NCBI RefSeq assembly: GCF_000143145.1
Contig: NC_014313.1
Coordinates: 2,046,001-2,110,000, forward strand
Direction of reading: 5' to 3'
DNA: 64,000 nt
Source of the DNA: Hyphomicrobium denitrificans ATCC 51888
GTDB taxonomy: Bacteria; Pseudomonadota; Alphaproteobacteria; Rhizobiales; Hyphomicrobiaceae
In this document: in pieces, positions 1 to 9,646 of the stretch
How the letters are laid out: the number at the start of each line of letters is the position of its first letter
Numbering within the stretch: the first letter of the stretch is position 1
Made by a program: the position numbers and the translations under genes
Notes under the pieces: generated by a model
What the model was told of the DNA's origin: nothing
Database searches by the model: none
What the model saw: only the letters and a program-made list of their open reading frames with translations

Positions 1-79
1 GCGGCGCTGGCTGCGAAGGCTGCGTAAAAATTCATTCGCTCGTTTCTATTCCCTGCCCCGTGCCGCTTGAGACCATGAC

Positions 80-1036
80 ATGTTGAAACCGCATCTACTT
101 CTGACTGCCATCGTTCTTCTGCTCATCGCAGGGTTTGCCGTGCATATGACGCGGCAGCAGAACGTGTCCGTCGCGACGGGCAATCAGACCAGTTCAGCCG
201 ATCGCACGGAGACCGCCGACAATCGTTCCGAGGGCGGCGGCAACGGCTATAGCAGCGGCGACGGCTACAGGGATCGAGGCCGGAACAGCTACGGCAACGG
301 CGGCGACCGCGACGTGCCCGGACAGTTCGACTACTACGCACTCGTGCTTTCGTGGAGCCCGACGTACTGCGCGGAAAAAGGCCAGGACGACGACGCGCAA
401 TGCAACCGACGCGATGGGCGGCGCTATTCGTTCATCCTGCATGGGCTCTGGCCGCAATACAATTACGGCTATCCGTCCGAGTGCCGTCTGCCTCGGCGTC
501 CCTTCGTGCCGGATAACGTCATCTCGAGCATGCTCGACATCATGCCGAGCCGCGGGCTCGTCATTCACGAATACCGGGCGCATGGCACATGCTCGGGAAT
601 GGACCCGGCGCGCTACTTCGCGACGGCGCATCGCCTATTCGACGGCATCAACATTCCGCAGCGCTTCCGCAACCCGTTTGAGACTCAGGTTGCATCACCG
701 GACGATATTCGCCGCGACTTCGCTCAGGCCAATCCGAATTTCAAGCCGGACATGATCGCTGTCGTCTGCGGCGCAAAGGGGCTGAGAGAAGTCCGCCTTT
801 GCCTCTCGAAAGACGGTCAGCCGCGCTCATGCGGACAGAACGAAAATCCGAGAAAGCTTTGTGCGAGCGATCGCGTCTTCATTCCGCCGACGCGATCGAC
901 AGGCGGTCCGGATACGACCGCCAGACGCAGCGTGCCGGACAATACGTCCGCCGAGAGCGCACCTCAGAACACGCAACGGCAGGCGCCGTTGCCGGGGCCG
1001 CGCATGGATTACGATTACGGGCGGCAAGCCCGGTAA
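80..1036 (+). CDS. Ribonuclease T2 family protein
   Basis: Endoribonuclease of the RNase T2 family, which cleaves single-stranded RNA through a 2',3'-cyclic phosphate and is normally periplasmic or secreted. Residues 1-22 form a hydrophobic signal or anchor segment, followed by a Gly/Ser/Asn/Arg-rich linker (about 35-80). The catalytic part shows both conserved active-site blocks: HGLWPQ (His121) and HEYRAHGTCS (His163, Glu164, His168). The C-terminal tail of about 45 residues is low-complexity. At 318 residues it is longer than minimal bacterial T2 enzymes because of the linker and tail. It stands alone; the next gene is on the other strand. Family assignment is firm; the physiological role (RNA scavenging) is inferred. 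Confidence 0.9.
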   Translation: MLKPHLLLTAIVLLLIAGFAVHMTRQQNVSVATGNQTSSADRTETADNRSEGGGNGYSSGDGYRDRGRNSYGNGGDRDVPGQFDYYALVLSWSPTYCAEKGQDDDAQCNRRDGRRYSFILHGLWPQYNYGYPSECRLPRRPFVPDNVISSMLDIMPSRGLVIHEYRAHGTCSGMDPARYFATAHRLFDGINIPQRFRNPFETQVASPDDIRRDFAQANPNFKPDMIAVVCGAKGLREVRLCLSKDGQPRSCGQNENPRKLCASDRVFIPPTRSTGGPDTTARRSVPDNTSAESAPQNTQRQAPLPGPRMDYDYGRQAR

Positions 1037-1095
1037 GGCACGAATCGGATCTGTTGTGATCGGAGTTAGCGCGATCTAAGTCGCGATCCCGTCTC

Positions 1096-1929
1096 TCAGG
1101 CCGCCGAGCGCACACGTTCCGCACGCCACGCATGCGGTGCACGCGCGATCCAGCCCGTGCTGTGTCGACCGCCAAGCGCTTCGATCGTCATCGGGTTCAA
1201 GCCCCAACCGCCTGCGATGCCGAGCACATGCGACTCGGTCGGATGAAGCTGCAGCGCCCCGCCGATATCGCCTTGGCGATTGACGATGCCGCGAAGTTCC
1301 AGCGTCGACAGGCCTAACTCCCGTTCGCGGGCGGTCGGACGGCCTGCGTCCCACACAGGCCCTGCTTCGCCAAAGGCGGAAGCGCGCATCGGCTGGCCAT
1401 TCTCGAACCACGCCCAGGCGTAGAAGTCGATGATCGGGAAAGTTGCGAAATACTGCACGGAGCGAAATTCGCGGGCGACGCGCGTCAGAAGCGGCGCGGC
1501 CTTGTCGACGAACCCTCCCCGCTGCGGCAACGGCAAGGACACACCCGCGACGAACGTCCAACCCTCGACCGGAGGCGAAATGAAGACGAACGTATCGGAG
1601 AGCTTCAGGTCGTAGATTGCCCCGATTCCGGAATTCCAGTTCGCGACGCTCAAATCGTCGAGGCCGAGAACGGCCGCCAAGCGCCCGGCGTCATCCGTCT
1701 TGACGGCGAGCCATGACATCTCGCTTCCGAACGCCCGCGGGCGGTCGGGAGCGACGTCCATCCGCACACGGCGCGGCAAAAGCCGCGGTGCAAGCAGCGC
1801 GGTCGCGATAGCGATGGTCAGAGCGACCAGGATAAAGACTGCCGGAAGCACGAATATTGTCGCCCGCCGAAAGAGCCCGAACGACTTTTGTGTCGTGAGT
1901 TGCGGACCTACGCAAGCGCCTCGTCTCAT
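1096..1929 (-). CDS. Hypothetical protein with one N-terminal membrane segment
   Basis: I do not recognise the family. The 277-residue protein has a short basic start, one strong transmembrane segment (about residues 24-48) and then a soluble, probably periplasmic domain with WNSGIGAIYDLK, IDFYAWAWFENG and a C-terminal GGWGLNP stretch. Codon use matches its neighbours and the reading frame is clean, so a real gene is likely. It lies downstream of the porin gene on the same strand but is separated from it by a terminator hairpin, so it probably has its own promoter. No catalytic motif was seen. Confidence 0.7.
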   Translation of the reverse strand: MRRGACVGPQLTTQKSFGLFRRATIFVLPAVFILVALTIAIATALLAPRLLPRRVRMDVAPDRPRAFGSEMSWLAVKTDDAGRLAAVLGLDDLSVANWNSGIGAIYDLKLSDTFVFISPPVEGWTFVAGVSLPLPQRGGFVDKAAPLLTRVAREFRSVQYFATFPIIDFYAWAWFENGQPMRASAFGEAGPVWDAGRPTARERELGLSTLELRGIVNRQGDIGGALQLHPTESHVLGIAGGWGLNPMTIEALGGRHSTGWIARAPHAWRAERVRSAA

Positions 1930-1935
1930 GTATGC

Positions 1936-1969
1936 AACAAAAAACCGGGGCCCAACGAGGGCCCCGGTT
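1936..1969 (-). terminator. Rho-independent terminator of the porin gene
   Basis: A perfect 11-bp stem (1943-1953 with 1959-1969, arms AACCGGGGCCC/GGGCCCCGGTT) with a 5-base loop is followed on the minus strand by a T-rich run (complement of the A-tract at 1936-1942). It sits about 30 bases after the stop of the porin gene, so it should end that transcript. Confidence 0.85.
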
Positions 1970-2000
1970 CGACTCAGTCGGGAGATCTAGAAGAGAGAAG

Positions 2001-2741
2001 TTATGGCAGATTGACGCCAGCTGAGAACACGAAGCGCGAGTCGGCCAACGAGTCGTTGATCGAGGTATCCCAGTAGCGGAAGTCCATGAAATACTTGTCG
2101 ACTGCGAGCTTCACACCAACGTTCCAGTAGGTGTAATCGTCGACCTTGCCGAGGAAGTAGTTCGGTCCATCGCCATTCGTGTAGCCAAGCGTGCCGCTAA
2201 GCGTCGGATCGAAGATCGCGAACTTCGGAAGCGTGTAGCTGATGTTGCCTTCAACCGTTTCGGTTTCGCCAGCTGCGCCGCCCTGATCAGGCGTCCAATA
2301 GCCGGTGAGGCCGAGCGTCAGGTTGGTGACGGGCGTGATCGACGCGCCGACCTTGAATTCGACGTAGTCGGTTGCGCCCCAGCCAGCCTGCGAAGCCGGA
2401 TAGGTGTAGTAGAGGACGCCGATATCCCAGCTCACGGGACCGGTGACCGGACGGATACCGGCCGAGATGTCCATTTCGAACGGGGCCAGCGGCTCCGCGA
2501 TGTTCGAGCCCTGGAAGTTGACGTAGGCAATGCCGTACGTGAACTCGATGAAGGGCTGGAATGCGGGCAACTGATCGTTCGACGAAATACCGCGGAAGAT
2601 ATAGTCGCTCGTTCCCGTCAGCGTGATCGAATAGCCGAACTTCCGATCTTCACCGTCGCTTGCAAGTACAGCCGTCGACATCGCCAACGACGCGAGTGCT
2701 GCGACCCCAGCCACACCCAAGAAACTTTTAAATTTTGCCAT
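2001..2741 (-). CDS. TorF family putative outer-membrane porin
   Basis: Predicted outer-membrane beta-barrel of the TorF/Gcw_chp family (about 230-260 residues), 246 residues with the chosen ATG. The start at 2741 gives a classical signal peptide (MAKFKSFLGVAGVAALASLA..., cleavage near VLASDG); the frame is open further upstream, but that extension has no secretion signal. The mature part carries the family's opening signature (SITLTGTSDYIFRGISSND) and alternating aromatic beta-strand patterns (YYTYPAS, DYVEFKVG, YWTPDQGG), ending in FSAGVNLP, as expected for outer-membrane insertion. Family known; substrate unknown. Confidence 0.85.
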   Translation of the reverse strand: MAKFKSFLGVAGVAALASLAMSTAVLASDGEDRKFGYSITLTGTSDYIFRGISSNDQLPAFQPFIEFTYGIAYVNFQGSNIAEPLAPFEMDISAGIRPVTGPVSWDIGVLYYTYPASQAGWGATDYVEFKVGASITPVTNLTLGLTGYWTPDQGGAAGETETVEGNISYTLPKFAIFDPTLSGTLGYTNGDGPNYFLGKVDDYTYWNVGVKLAVDKYFMDFRYWDTSINDSLADSRFVFSAGVNLP

Positions 2742-3102
2742 AGACAACCCCCGTCCAATCAGCGGTTCGCAGTCGCCGCACTTGCGGACCCCTCGATTCA
2801 CACCGCGTTGTTGGTGAGAGAAACTTCTTCGGCCGGTTGACACAAGTGTTTAGGCCCAGGAAACACCGACTTCGGGGGGGCGCTGTCACATTGTGGCAAC
2901 GATGCCGCAATAGCTGGCCCCGATAAAGCAAATTTGCCTCCAAAATATGCACACTCCAGGCTGCCGCTTGCCTGCAACAGGGGCGGGATGCGGAGCAACT
3001 GGGCAGTGATTCGGCCACGCTTTCGCAGTCCTCGCCCCCTCTCTGGCCGCCGACACCCGGACCGACAGTGATTCCCGCGTTCGATTCTGCTAATCGGCAG
3101 CC
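2742..3102. other. Intergenic region between porin and SDR genes
   Basis: 361 bases between divergent genes. It should contain both promoters. No gene, RNA or convincing operator was seen; overlapping frames here have no family resemblance. Confidence 0.5.
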
Positions 3103-3843
3103 ATGAGCCAAACATCAGAAGCCAGCCGGACCGTCCTGATCACAGGCGCCGCCCGCCGCATCGGACGCGCCATAGCTCTCGATCTGGCCGAGGCCGGCTT
3201 CGCCGTCGCCATCCACTACCGGAATTCGGGGACAGAAGCTGAAGCCCTCGCGCAGCACATCCGCGACCGTGGCGGCCGCGCGCGCACCTTTCAGGCCGAC
3301 CTCGCCGACCGTCAGGCTCTGGACGCCCTGGTCGCAACGATCGGGCGAGAGCTTGGGCCTCTCACGACCCTTATCAATAATGCGTCCGAGTTCCTGCCCG
3401 ACAGCATCGGACACCTCGACGAGAAAACCTGGGACCTGCACCTCTGCATCAATCTCAAGGCTCCCGTCTTCCTCTCCGAAGCCATGGCCAGGCAGCTGCC
3501 GGAGGGCTGCGACGGCAACATCATCAACATCATCGACCAGCGCGTCTGGAATCTGACGCCGGAATTCTTCTCCTATACGATCTCGAAGGCCGGGCTTTGG
3601 ACGGCGACGCGAACACTTGCGCAGGCGCTTGCTCCGCGCATCCGCGTCAATGCCATTGGCCCCGGTCCCGTTCTTAAAAGTATCCATCAGACCGACGACG
3701 ACTTCGATAAGGAGAAGCAGTCGACTCTTTTAAAGCGTGGGCCGTCAGCGCAGGAAATCGCAACCGCCGTGCGTTTCATCCTCGCGACGCCCTCGCTCAC
3801 GGGTCAGATGATCGCTCTCGATGGCGGTCAACACCTCACCTGA
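3103..3843 (+). CDS. SDR oxidoreductase, pteridine/dihydromonapterin reductase-like
   Basis: Short-chain dehydrogenase/reductase of 246 residues. The cofactor site reads TGAARRIG near residue 14; the RRIG form is typical of the pteridine reductase / FolM branch, which reduces dihydropterins with NADPH. The NNAS motif (about 92-95), the catalytic YxxxK (YTISKAG, about 159-163) and a C-terminal DGGQ segment are all present, so the enzyme looks intact. It is transcribed away from the porin, and a 22-bp palindrome follows its stop codon. Family is certain; the pterin substrate is inferred from the RRIG signature only. Confidence 0.87.
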   Translation: MSQTSEASRTVLITGAARRIGRAIALDLAEAGFAVAIHYRNSGTEAEALAQHIRDRGGRARTFQADLADRQALDALVATIGRELGPLTTLINNASEFLPDSIGHLDEKTWDLHLCINLKAPVFLSEAMARQLPEGCDGNIINIIDQRVWNLTPEFFSYTISKAGLWTATRTLAQALAPRIRVNAIGPGPVLKSIHQTDDDFDKEKQSTLLKRGPSAQEIATAVRFILATPSLTGQMIALDGGQHLT

Positions 3844-3865
3844 TCCGCTCCAAAGTGAAACGCCA

Positions 3866-3887
3866 GCCGCGATTCATGAATCGCGGC
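3866..3887. repeat. 22-bp perfect palindrome
   Basis: GCCGCGATTCA and its exact reverse complement abut with no loop, 22 bases after the SDR stop. There is no T-tract, so it is an unusual terminator if it is one; an operator is the alternative. Confidence 0.5.
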
Positions 3888-4065
3888 GCACGCCGTTTCC
3901 GCCTCAATCTGACCCTGTCGCGCCCTAATTACCGCCCTATTGCTTGGCGATCCTCGCGGTGACTCACGGGGGGTCTCAACTCTTTTTTAACGTTAAGCGC
4001 TTACGAACCTTAATTGGTTTTGTATGGCGCTCTTCGAGGGGTGCCGCGTCGTTATGGGTGTATCC

Positions 4066-5418
4066 ATGATAAGCCGCGTTCGGACGCCATTGGCGTTCGT
4101 CTTCGCTGCAGCCATGCCTTTGGTTGTAGCGCCGCTGCCGGCCTCGGCGGCAGACCTTCCACAAGTCAAAATGACGAAGACAAACTCCGTTCCGGCGTGC
4201 GCCACGCCTGGACGCTTGATGGCGTTCCTCAACAGCCGCAACGGCAATGTGGACGGCCATTTCTCGACGATCGCCGCAGATTACATGCGCATCGGCGACG
4301 AATTGAAAATCCGCTGGGACATCGCCTTCTTCCAGATGTTGCTCGAAACGGGCAACCTGACGTTCAAAGGCGACGTCAAATCCAATCAGAACAATTTCGC
4401 CGGTCTCGGCGCCACCGGAAAGCACGTCCCGGGTGAAAGCTTTGCGGATGTCGCGACGGGCGTGAAGGCCCATCTTCAGCATCTCCTTCTTTATGCCGGC
4501 GAGCATCTCGACGATCCCGTCGCCGAGCGGACCCGCAAGGTGCAGGAATGGGGTGTGCTGACCGATTGGCAAAAGACGCTCAAAGGCCCGGTCAACTACG
4601 AGCAGGTCTCGAAACAGTGGGCGCCGACGTCGCGCCGCTATGCACGCGATATCTCAAATATCGCCGAGAGCTTCTATGGCAGTCCCTGCCGGGCAGCCGA
4701 TCCCAATCCTGAGTTGCTGGCTCTGGCTCGTCCGGGCAGCGCACCGGCTCAGACATCGACCGCTTCCGATCCGAAGGTTGCGATGGCGGACGCTGGCGCG
4801 TCCTCGTCCAAGCTGTCGGGAGCGGAACTCGCTCGCCGCGCCGTCGAAGAAGCACGCAAGTCCGGCTCATTTGTTCGCTCGGGCCTTGGCGCGGAAGAAC
4901 TCGTGCCGCAGACTGACGACGCACAGACTGTAGCTGTCGGCGAACCGGCTCAGCCGGAAAAGGCGCAGGCCGTCAAGATCATCAACGCTGCCGCACCACC
5001 GGCCGACGCCGTGGCTGCTGCATCGGCTGAAACGGAAACGCGTCGACCGGCAGACTCCGCGCCTGTCGAACCCACCAAGAAGACAACCAAGAAAATACAG
5101 ACGGCCGCTCTCGGCTCCGGCACCAAGTCGTCCGTGCTTCCGGGCATTACGTCGAAATCGACGCCGACGCTGTCGCCCTCCGCTCGGCCGACGTGCAAGG
5201 TCTGGACTGCGAGCTACGGCGGCGGTCACTCCGTGATCATCAGAGCGCGCGCCGACCGGCAGGACAACTACACGGTCCTCGATGTCAACGAAGGTTCGGA
5301 GAAGCGCGAAGCGGCGGCCTATATCGCGGCTTACGCCAAAGGCGGCGAGACGGTCGGTGAATTCACCAATCCCTCGCAGGCGCTCGATAAAGCCTTCGAA
5401 CTCTGCCCGGATGGCTGA
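4066..5418 (+). CDS. Secreted glucosaminidase-domain protein with C-terminal Cys-framed domain
   Basis: Predicted periplasmic peptidoglycan hydrolase (N-acetylglucosaminidase fold). The frame opens at 4024, but the ATG at 4066 starts a good signal peptide (MISRVRTPLAFVFAAA..., cleavage after ASAA), so I use it; 450 residues. The glucosaminidase domain spans roughly the first 200 residues of the mature protein and contains WDIAFFQMLLETG, whose Glu is the expected catalytic acid, and NNFAGLGATG. A long Ala/Glu/Thr-rich linker follows. The last 75 residues form a compact domain between two Cys residues, of uncertain type (SPOR-like is possible). A shorter paralogue starts 30 bases downstream. 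Confidence 0.82.
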   Translation: MISRVRTPLAFVFAAAMPLVVAPLPASAADLPQVKMTKTNSVPACATPGRLMAFLNSRNGNVDGHFSTIAADYMRIGDELKIRWDIAFFQMLLETGNLTFKGDVKSNQNNFAGLGATGKHVPGESFADVATGVKAHLQHLLLYAGEHLDDPVAERTRKVQEWGVLTDWQKTLKGPVNYEQVSKQWAPTSRRYARDISNIAESFYGSPCRAADPNPELLALARPGSAPAQTSTASDPKVAMADAGASSSKLSGAELARRAVEEARKSGSFVRSGLGAEELVPQTDDAQTVAVGEPAQPEKAQAVKIINAAAPPADAVAAASAETETRRPADSAPVEPTKKTTKKIQTAALGSGTKSSVLPGITSKSTPTLSPSARPTCKVWTASYGGGHSVIIRARADRQDNYTVLDVNEGSEKREAAAYIAAYAKGGETVGEFTNPSQALDKAFELCPDG

Positions 5419-5448
5419 GTGCGGCGCGTAGTAAAGGGCCGCTCTCGC

Positions 5449-6225
5449 ATGGCAATACCAAACTCATCGCTTCGCAAACGCGCCGTCGCGACGTTTGCTT
5501 CGGCGGCCGCGCTCGCGCTCTATGCGTCTGCGGCCGACGCAGCGCCGCCCATTCGTACCGGCGCGACGAACCAAGTTCCGGCGTGCGTAACGCCGGACCG
5601 GCTGATGGCCTTCCTGGCGCAACGCAATGCCAAGGTCGACGCGCGCTTCGCAAGCATCGCCCGGTTCTACAAGCTCTACGGCGAAGGCTGGCATGTGCGT
5701 TGGGACTTCGCCTTCTTCCAGATGGCGATCGAAACCAACTTCCTGAAGTTCCGGCGCGGCGATGGCCGTCGCGGCGACGTCAACGAGACGCAGAATAATT
5801 TTGCGGGCATCGGTGCGACGGGCAACGGCGTTCCGGGCGAACGCTTCGTCGACGTTGCAACCGGCGTGCACGCACAAATTCAGCACCTCGTCGCATATTC
5901 GGGTGAACGCCTGGTGCAGCCGATCGCGAAGCGGACGCGCGAAAATCAAAACGACATCATCGCGAAATCGAACCGTCTCGGCCGCGCAGTGACATTCGGT
6001 GATCTCGCACGACGGTGGGCCGCAGATCGCCATTACGCCAAGTCGATCGATTTCATCGCAGGTCAATATCAAGAGCAGTATTGCACCGGCGAGACGCATG
6101 CCGCGCAGGAGACGATGCCGCCCGCACCACGACCGGCGCGCGGCTGGCAGGATTTCGCACCGCAGCCGTCGGGGCTTGGCGGACCGCTTCCCGAATACGT
6201 CGTTGATCCCAAGAATAGCCGCTAA
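5449..6225 (+). CDS. Secreted glucosaminidase-domain protein (shorter paralogue)
   Basis: 258 residues from the ATG at 5449, which gives a signal peptide ending at ADAA; a GTG at 5419 directly after the previous stop is in frame but lacks that feature. The protein repeats the upstream gene's core almost motif for motif: VPACVTPDRLMAFL, WDFAFFQMAIETN with the candidate catalytic Glu, and NNFAGIGATGNGVPGE. It lacks the long linker and C-terminal domain of its neighbour and ends in a short Pro-rich tail. The 30-base spacing implies co-transcription. The pair looks like a tandem duplication followed by domain loss or gain. Confidence 0.82.
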   Translation: MAIPNSSLRKRAVATFASAAALALYASAADAAPPIRTGATNQVPACVTPDRLMAFLAQRNAKVDARFASIARFYKLYGEGWHVRWDFAFFQMAIETNFLKFRRGDGRRGDVNETQNNFAGIGATGNGVPGERFVDVATGVHAQIQHLVAYSGERLVQPIAKRTRENQNDIIAKSNRLGRAVTFGDLARRWAADRHYAKSIDFIAGQYQEQYCTGETHAAQETMPPAPRPARGWQDFAPQPSGLGGPLPEYVVDPKNSR

Positions 6226-6250
6226 ACAGCTCGGGCCATTTCCCTCGACA

Positions 6251-6389
6251 ACCGTCATCCTCGGCCAAGCGCAAGCGAAGGCCGGGGATCCAGCGCAAGA
6301 CTCGTCGCAGACGCGATATTGAGCCTTCGGCTCTTTTCGTGCTGGATCCCCGAACGGTCTCGCAAGCTCGCCCGCTCGAGGATGACGAA
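6251..6389. repeat. Palindromic intergenic repeat element
   Basis: An imperfect inverted repeat of about 139 bases. Outer arms are CGTCATCCTCGG (6253-6264) and CGAGGATGACG (6377-6387); inner arms CGGGGATCCAGC (6283-6294) and GCTGGATCCCCG (6341-6352) are exact complements; a small central hairpin GAGCC-TTCG-GGCTC-like core lies near 6320. The nested arms and the position between two convergent genes fit the dispersed palindromic elements common in alphaproteobacterial genomes. It may also terminate both transcripts. Confidence 0.75.
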
Positions 6390-6394
6390 AGCGA

Positions 6395-7366
6395 TCAATC
6401 GGTTGGCTTGAAGTAGTTGAGCGCCGCCGTCGACGCAGCGCCGCCGATCACGCACGGGATGCCGAATTGAACCTGACCCATTGCTCCGGCTGCGACACAG
6501 CCCAGCGCTAACACCGTCTGACCTGCCTGGCCCCACCAGTTGTAATTCCGGAGTTTCTCCGAGCCTTTCGCCTTCAGCTCGTCGATCGATGCGAGCGCAT
6601 CCTTGCGGATCTTCGAAAGCTCTAGCGTTTCCGACGCGTCGATGACTTCGATGAGCGGCTTCTTGATCGAGGGATCGCTGTCGCTCGATATTCGCTTCAG
6701 CATCATCAGAAGATCGTTGTCGCGCGAAGCGTTCTGCGCCAGCGTCCACTTGGCCATGGCGCCAATCGTCAGCGTGTCGACCTTATCCTTTTCGAGCGAA
6801 TAGGCCAGTGCCGACGCGATGCGGCGGATCGGAGCTTCCCATCCGGTCGCGAAATAGTAGCCCCAGTTCAGATCGATGACCGTCGCATCCTCCTTGATCG
6901 AGAGCGCCGTCAGCACGGGCTTGTCGCCGTAGAGAAACTTTTCGATCAGATCCTTGCGTGCCGGCATGCGTTCGATGAAAGTACGAAGCAGAGGCCGCCA
7001 GCCGGGAAGGCCGGAATAGGCAATGCCCTTGATGATCACCACCTGATCTTCAGGCGGCAGCGGAAACATCTTCGAGACGAGATCTTCGGCGCTCGCCGAA
7101 TTCGATCCGATGACGCCCGCGACGAACCCGATGTAAATGCCCGATTGATCGGAATCCTTCGTCAGCCCGTACGCCGACATCGCCTTGACGGCATCGGGCA
7201 CCCGTTGCGGCTCGGGTTTACGGCGGTAGCCGTTGATCCACCGAAGCAGGTCCTCGTTGCCCCGGAATGCGGCCTCCGGAGCCTTCTCCCGGACAGGTTT
7301 TGCGAGTAGAACTCCGGGTAGCGACAGGATCAGCGCGAAGCCCAGAATGGCGAAAACAGAGCGCAT
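6395..7366 (-). CDS. Hypothetical secreted or membrane-associated protein
   Basis: 323 residues from the ATG at 7366, which is preceded by a G-rich ribosome site; an in-frame GTG lies 12 bases upstream. Residues 1-22 are a signal peptide (MRSVFAILGFALILSLPGVLLA). The middle is helical with no motif I recognise; a hydrophobic Gly/Ala-rich segment near the C-terminus (VLALGCVAAGAMGQVQFG) looks like a membrane hairpin. It converges on the glucosaminidase genes with the palindromic repeat in between, and diverges from uvrC. Function unknown. Confidence 0.7.
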   Translation of the reverse strand: MRSVFAILGFALILSLPGVLLAKPVREKAPEAAFRGNEDLLRWINGYRRKPEPQRVPDAVKAMSAYGLTKDSDQSGIYIGFVAGVIGSNSASAEDLVSKMFPLPPEDQVVIIKGIAYSGLPGWRPLLRTFIERMPARKDLIEKFLYGDKPVLTALSIKEDATVIDLNWGYYFATGWEAPIRRIASALAYSLEKDKVDTLTIGAMAKWTLAQNASRDNDLLMMLKRISSDSDPSIKKPLIEVIDASETLELSKIRKDALASIDELKAKGSEKLRNYNWWGQAGQTVLALGCVAAGAMGQVQFGIPCVIGGAASTAALNYFKPTD

Positions 7367-7512
7367 GGTACCCCCCACAAAATCCTGCTCTCTTTTGATG
7401 TGCTGAGGGCGTCAGACCATCCCTCGGACATGGTGATTTTGTGGCGTGGACACCCGGTTTGCTTGACCTCTGCCGTTGATCGACCTTAGGTGCGCCGAAT
7501 TTCAGGTATGCG

Positions 7513-9525
7513 ATGACTGAAGACCAGATACCGGCGGGCCACGATGCCGGCTCCGAAGCTCCGGCCAAGACCGGCGCCGACGTCATAGCCGGCTACCTGA
7601 AGACTTTACCGCAGTCCCCCGGCGTCTATCGCATGCTCGATACGGCGGGCGAGGTCATCTACGTCGGCAAGGCGCGGCAGCTCAAATCGCGCGTCTCGAA
7701 CTATGCGCGCCTCAACGGCCATACGAACCGCATCGCGCGCATGATCCTCGCGACGGCATCGATGGAATTCGTAACGGTCTCGACCGAAGCCGAAGCGTTG
7801 CTCCTCGAAGCCAACCTCATCAAACGTTTCCGGCCGCGCTTCAACGTGCTGATGCGCGACGACAAATCATTCCCGTATATTCTCATCGCGCGCGATCATC
7901 CGGCGCCTGCGGTGATGAAGCATCGCGGCGCGCGCAACCGAAAGGGCGAATACTTCGGTCCGTTTGCTTCAGCGGGCGCGGTGGATCGCACCGTCAACAT
8001 GCTGCAGCGCGCGTTTCTTCTGCGCTCCTGTTCCGACAGCGTCTACGAGAGCCGCACGCGTCCCTGCCTGCTCTATCAGATCAAGCGCTGTTCGGCGCCG
8101 TGCACCGGCGAAATTCAGCTCGATGATTATCGGGAGCTCGTCGTCGAAGCCGAACGCTTCCTCAAAGGCGAGAGCCAGAGCGTGCGCGCGATGTATCAAC
8201 AGCTGATGCAGGAAGCAGCCGACGCGCTCGAATTCGAGACGGCTGCGAAGTACCGCAATCGCCTCTGGGCGCTAGCGCACGTCACGGCCGATCAGGCAAT
8301 CAACCCGGACGGTGTCGAGGAAGCCGACGTGTTCGCCGCCTATCAGGACGGCGGGCAAACGTGCATCCAGGTCTTCTTTTTCCGCACCGGGCAGAACTGG
8401 GGCAATCGCGCCTACTATCCGAAGGCCGATCGTTCGCTCGATGCGCCGGACGTGCTCGATAGTTTCATCGCGCAGTTCTACGACGACAAGCCGGTGCCGC
8501 GCCTGATCCTCATTTCGCACGACATTCCGAACCGCGCGCTGCTCGCCGAAGCGCTAGCGAGCAAAGCCCAGCGCAAGGTCGAAATTCGCGTTCCCGCACG
8601 CGGCACGAAATCGAGCCTCGTCGAACATGCACTGACCAATGCGCGCGAAGCGTTGGGACGGAAGCTCGCCGAAAGCTCGACGCAGGCGCGGCTGCTCGAA
8701 GGCGTGGCGGAACGCTTCGCTTTAGCCGCCCCGCCGCGGCGCATCGAAGTCTTCGACAACAGTCATATCGCGGGCACGAACGCCGTCGGCGCGATGATCG
8801 TCGCGGGACCGGAAGGCTTCGTCAAAGGCCAGTATCGCAAGTTCAACATCAAGTCGCCCGATGTGACGCCCGGCGACGATTACGCGATGATGCGTGAAGT
8901 GCTGACACGGCGGTTCAAGCGCATCGCCGATGCCGAGGTGCTTGAAGAAATCGAAACCGAAGTTGCCGAACTCGTCGCCGACACGGTGAGCGAAGCGATC
9001 CCCGCCGCTCTCGTCGAGCAAGCTGTTGTCGAAGAAACCACCGCCGACGACGACGTCGCCTTCCCCGATCGCCCGGATTTGGTGCTGATCGACGGCGGCC
9101 TCGGCCAGCTTTCGGTTGCACGTGAGGTTCTCGCAGGCTTCGGACTGCACGACATTCAATTGATCGGTGTCGCAAAAGGACCCGATCGCGACGCCGGGCG
9201 CGAGCATTTCCACATTCCCGGCCGCGAGCAGCCGATCATGCTCGAAACGCGCGATCCGGTTCTCTATTTCGTGCAGCGCCTGCGCGACGAAGCCCACCGC
9301 TTCGCCATCGGAACGCATCGCGCCAAGCGGGCAAAGGCGCTCGGTGTCAATCCCCTCGATGAGATCGACGGCATCGGTCCGACGCGCAAACGCGCGCTCC
9401 TCAAGCATTTCGGCTCGGCCAAAGCGGTTTCGCGCGCGGGTATCGAGGACTTGAAAGCGGTTGAGGGAATTTCTGCCGATATGGCCCGGAGAATCTACGA
9501 CTTTTTCCACGATCGATCCGTCTAG
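7513..9525 (+). CDS. uvrC: Excinuclease ABC subunit C
   Basis: The UvrC nuclease of nucleotide excision repair, which cuts on both sides of a lesion marked by UvrAB. The N-terminal GIY-YIG domain is evident ([18 protein letters not shown], about residues 37-55), then a Cys cluster (CSAPCTGEI), a UVR motif (about 215-245), the RNase H-like C-terminal nuclease ([29 protein letters not shown]) and two helix-hairpin-helix motifs at the end ([17 protein letters not shown]). 670 residues, with an acidic insertion (about 475-515, many Glu/Val/Ala) inside the nuclease half that is larger than in enterobacterial UvrC. Confidence 0.97.
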   Translation: MTEDQIPAGHDAGSEAPAKTGADVIAGYLKTLPQSPGVYRMLDTAGEVIYVGKARQLKSRVSNYARLNGHTNRIARMILATASMEFVTVSTEAEALLLEANLIKRFRPRFNVLMRDDKSFPYILIARDHPAPAVMKHRGARNRKGEYFGPFASAGAVDRTVNMLQRAFLLRSCSDSVYESRTRPCLLYQIKRCSAPCTGEIQLDDYRELVVEAERFLKGESQSVRAMYQQLMQEAADALEFETAAKYRNRLWALAHVTADQAINPDGVEEADVFAAYQDGGQTCIQVFFFRTGQNWGNRAYYPKADRSLDAPDVLDSFIAQFYDDKPVPRLILISHDIPNRALLAEALASKAQRKVEIRVPARGTKSSLVEHALTNAREALGRKLAESSTQARLLEGVAERFALAAPPRRIEVFDNSHIAGTNAVGAMIVAGPEGFVKGQYRKFNIKSPDVTPGDDYAMMREVLTRRFKRIADAEVLEEIETEVAELVADTVSEAIPAALVEQAVVEETTADDDVAFPDRPDLVLIDGGLGQLSVAREVLAGFGLHDIQLIGVAKGPDRDAGREHFHIPGREQPIMLETRDPVLYFVQRLRDEAHRFAIGTHRAKRAKALGVNPLDEIDGIGPTRKRALLKHFGSAKAVSRAGIEDLKAVEGISADMARRIYDFFHDRSV

Positions 9526-9646
9526 AGCCAGCGCGTGCGAGCAAAAGTCACTGGCCAGCCACACGGGTGTTGCCCTAATTTCGCGGCACTTGAGCGCCAA
9601 GCGCTTGCTCTCAAATCCAGATCGTCAGGGAGTTCGCATTTCGCTG

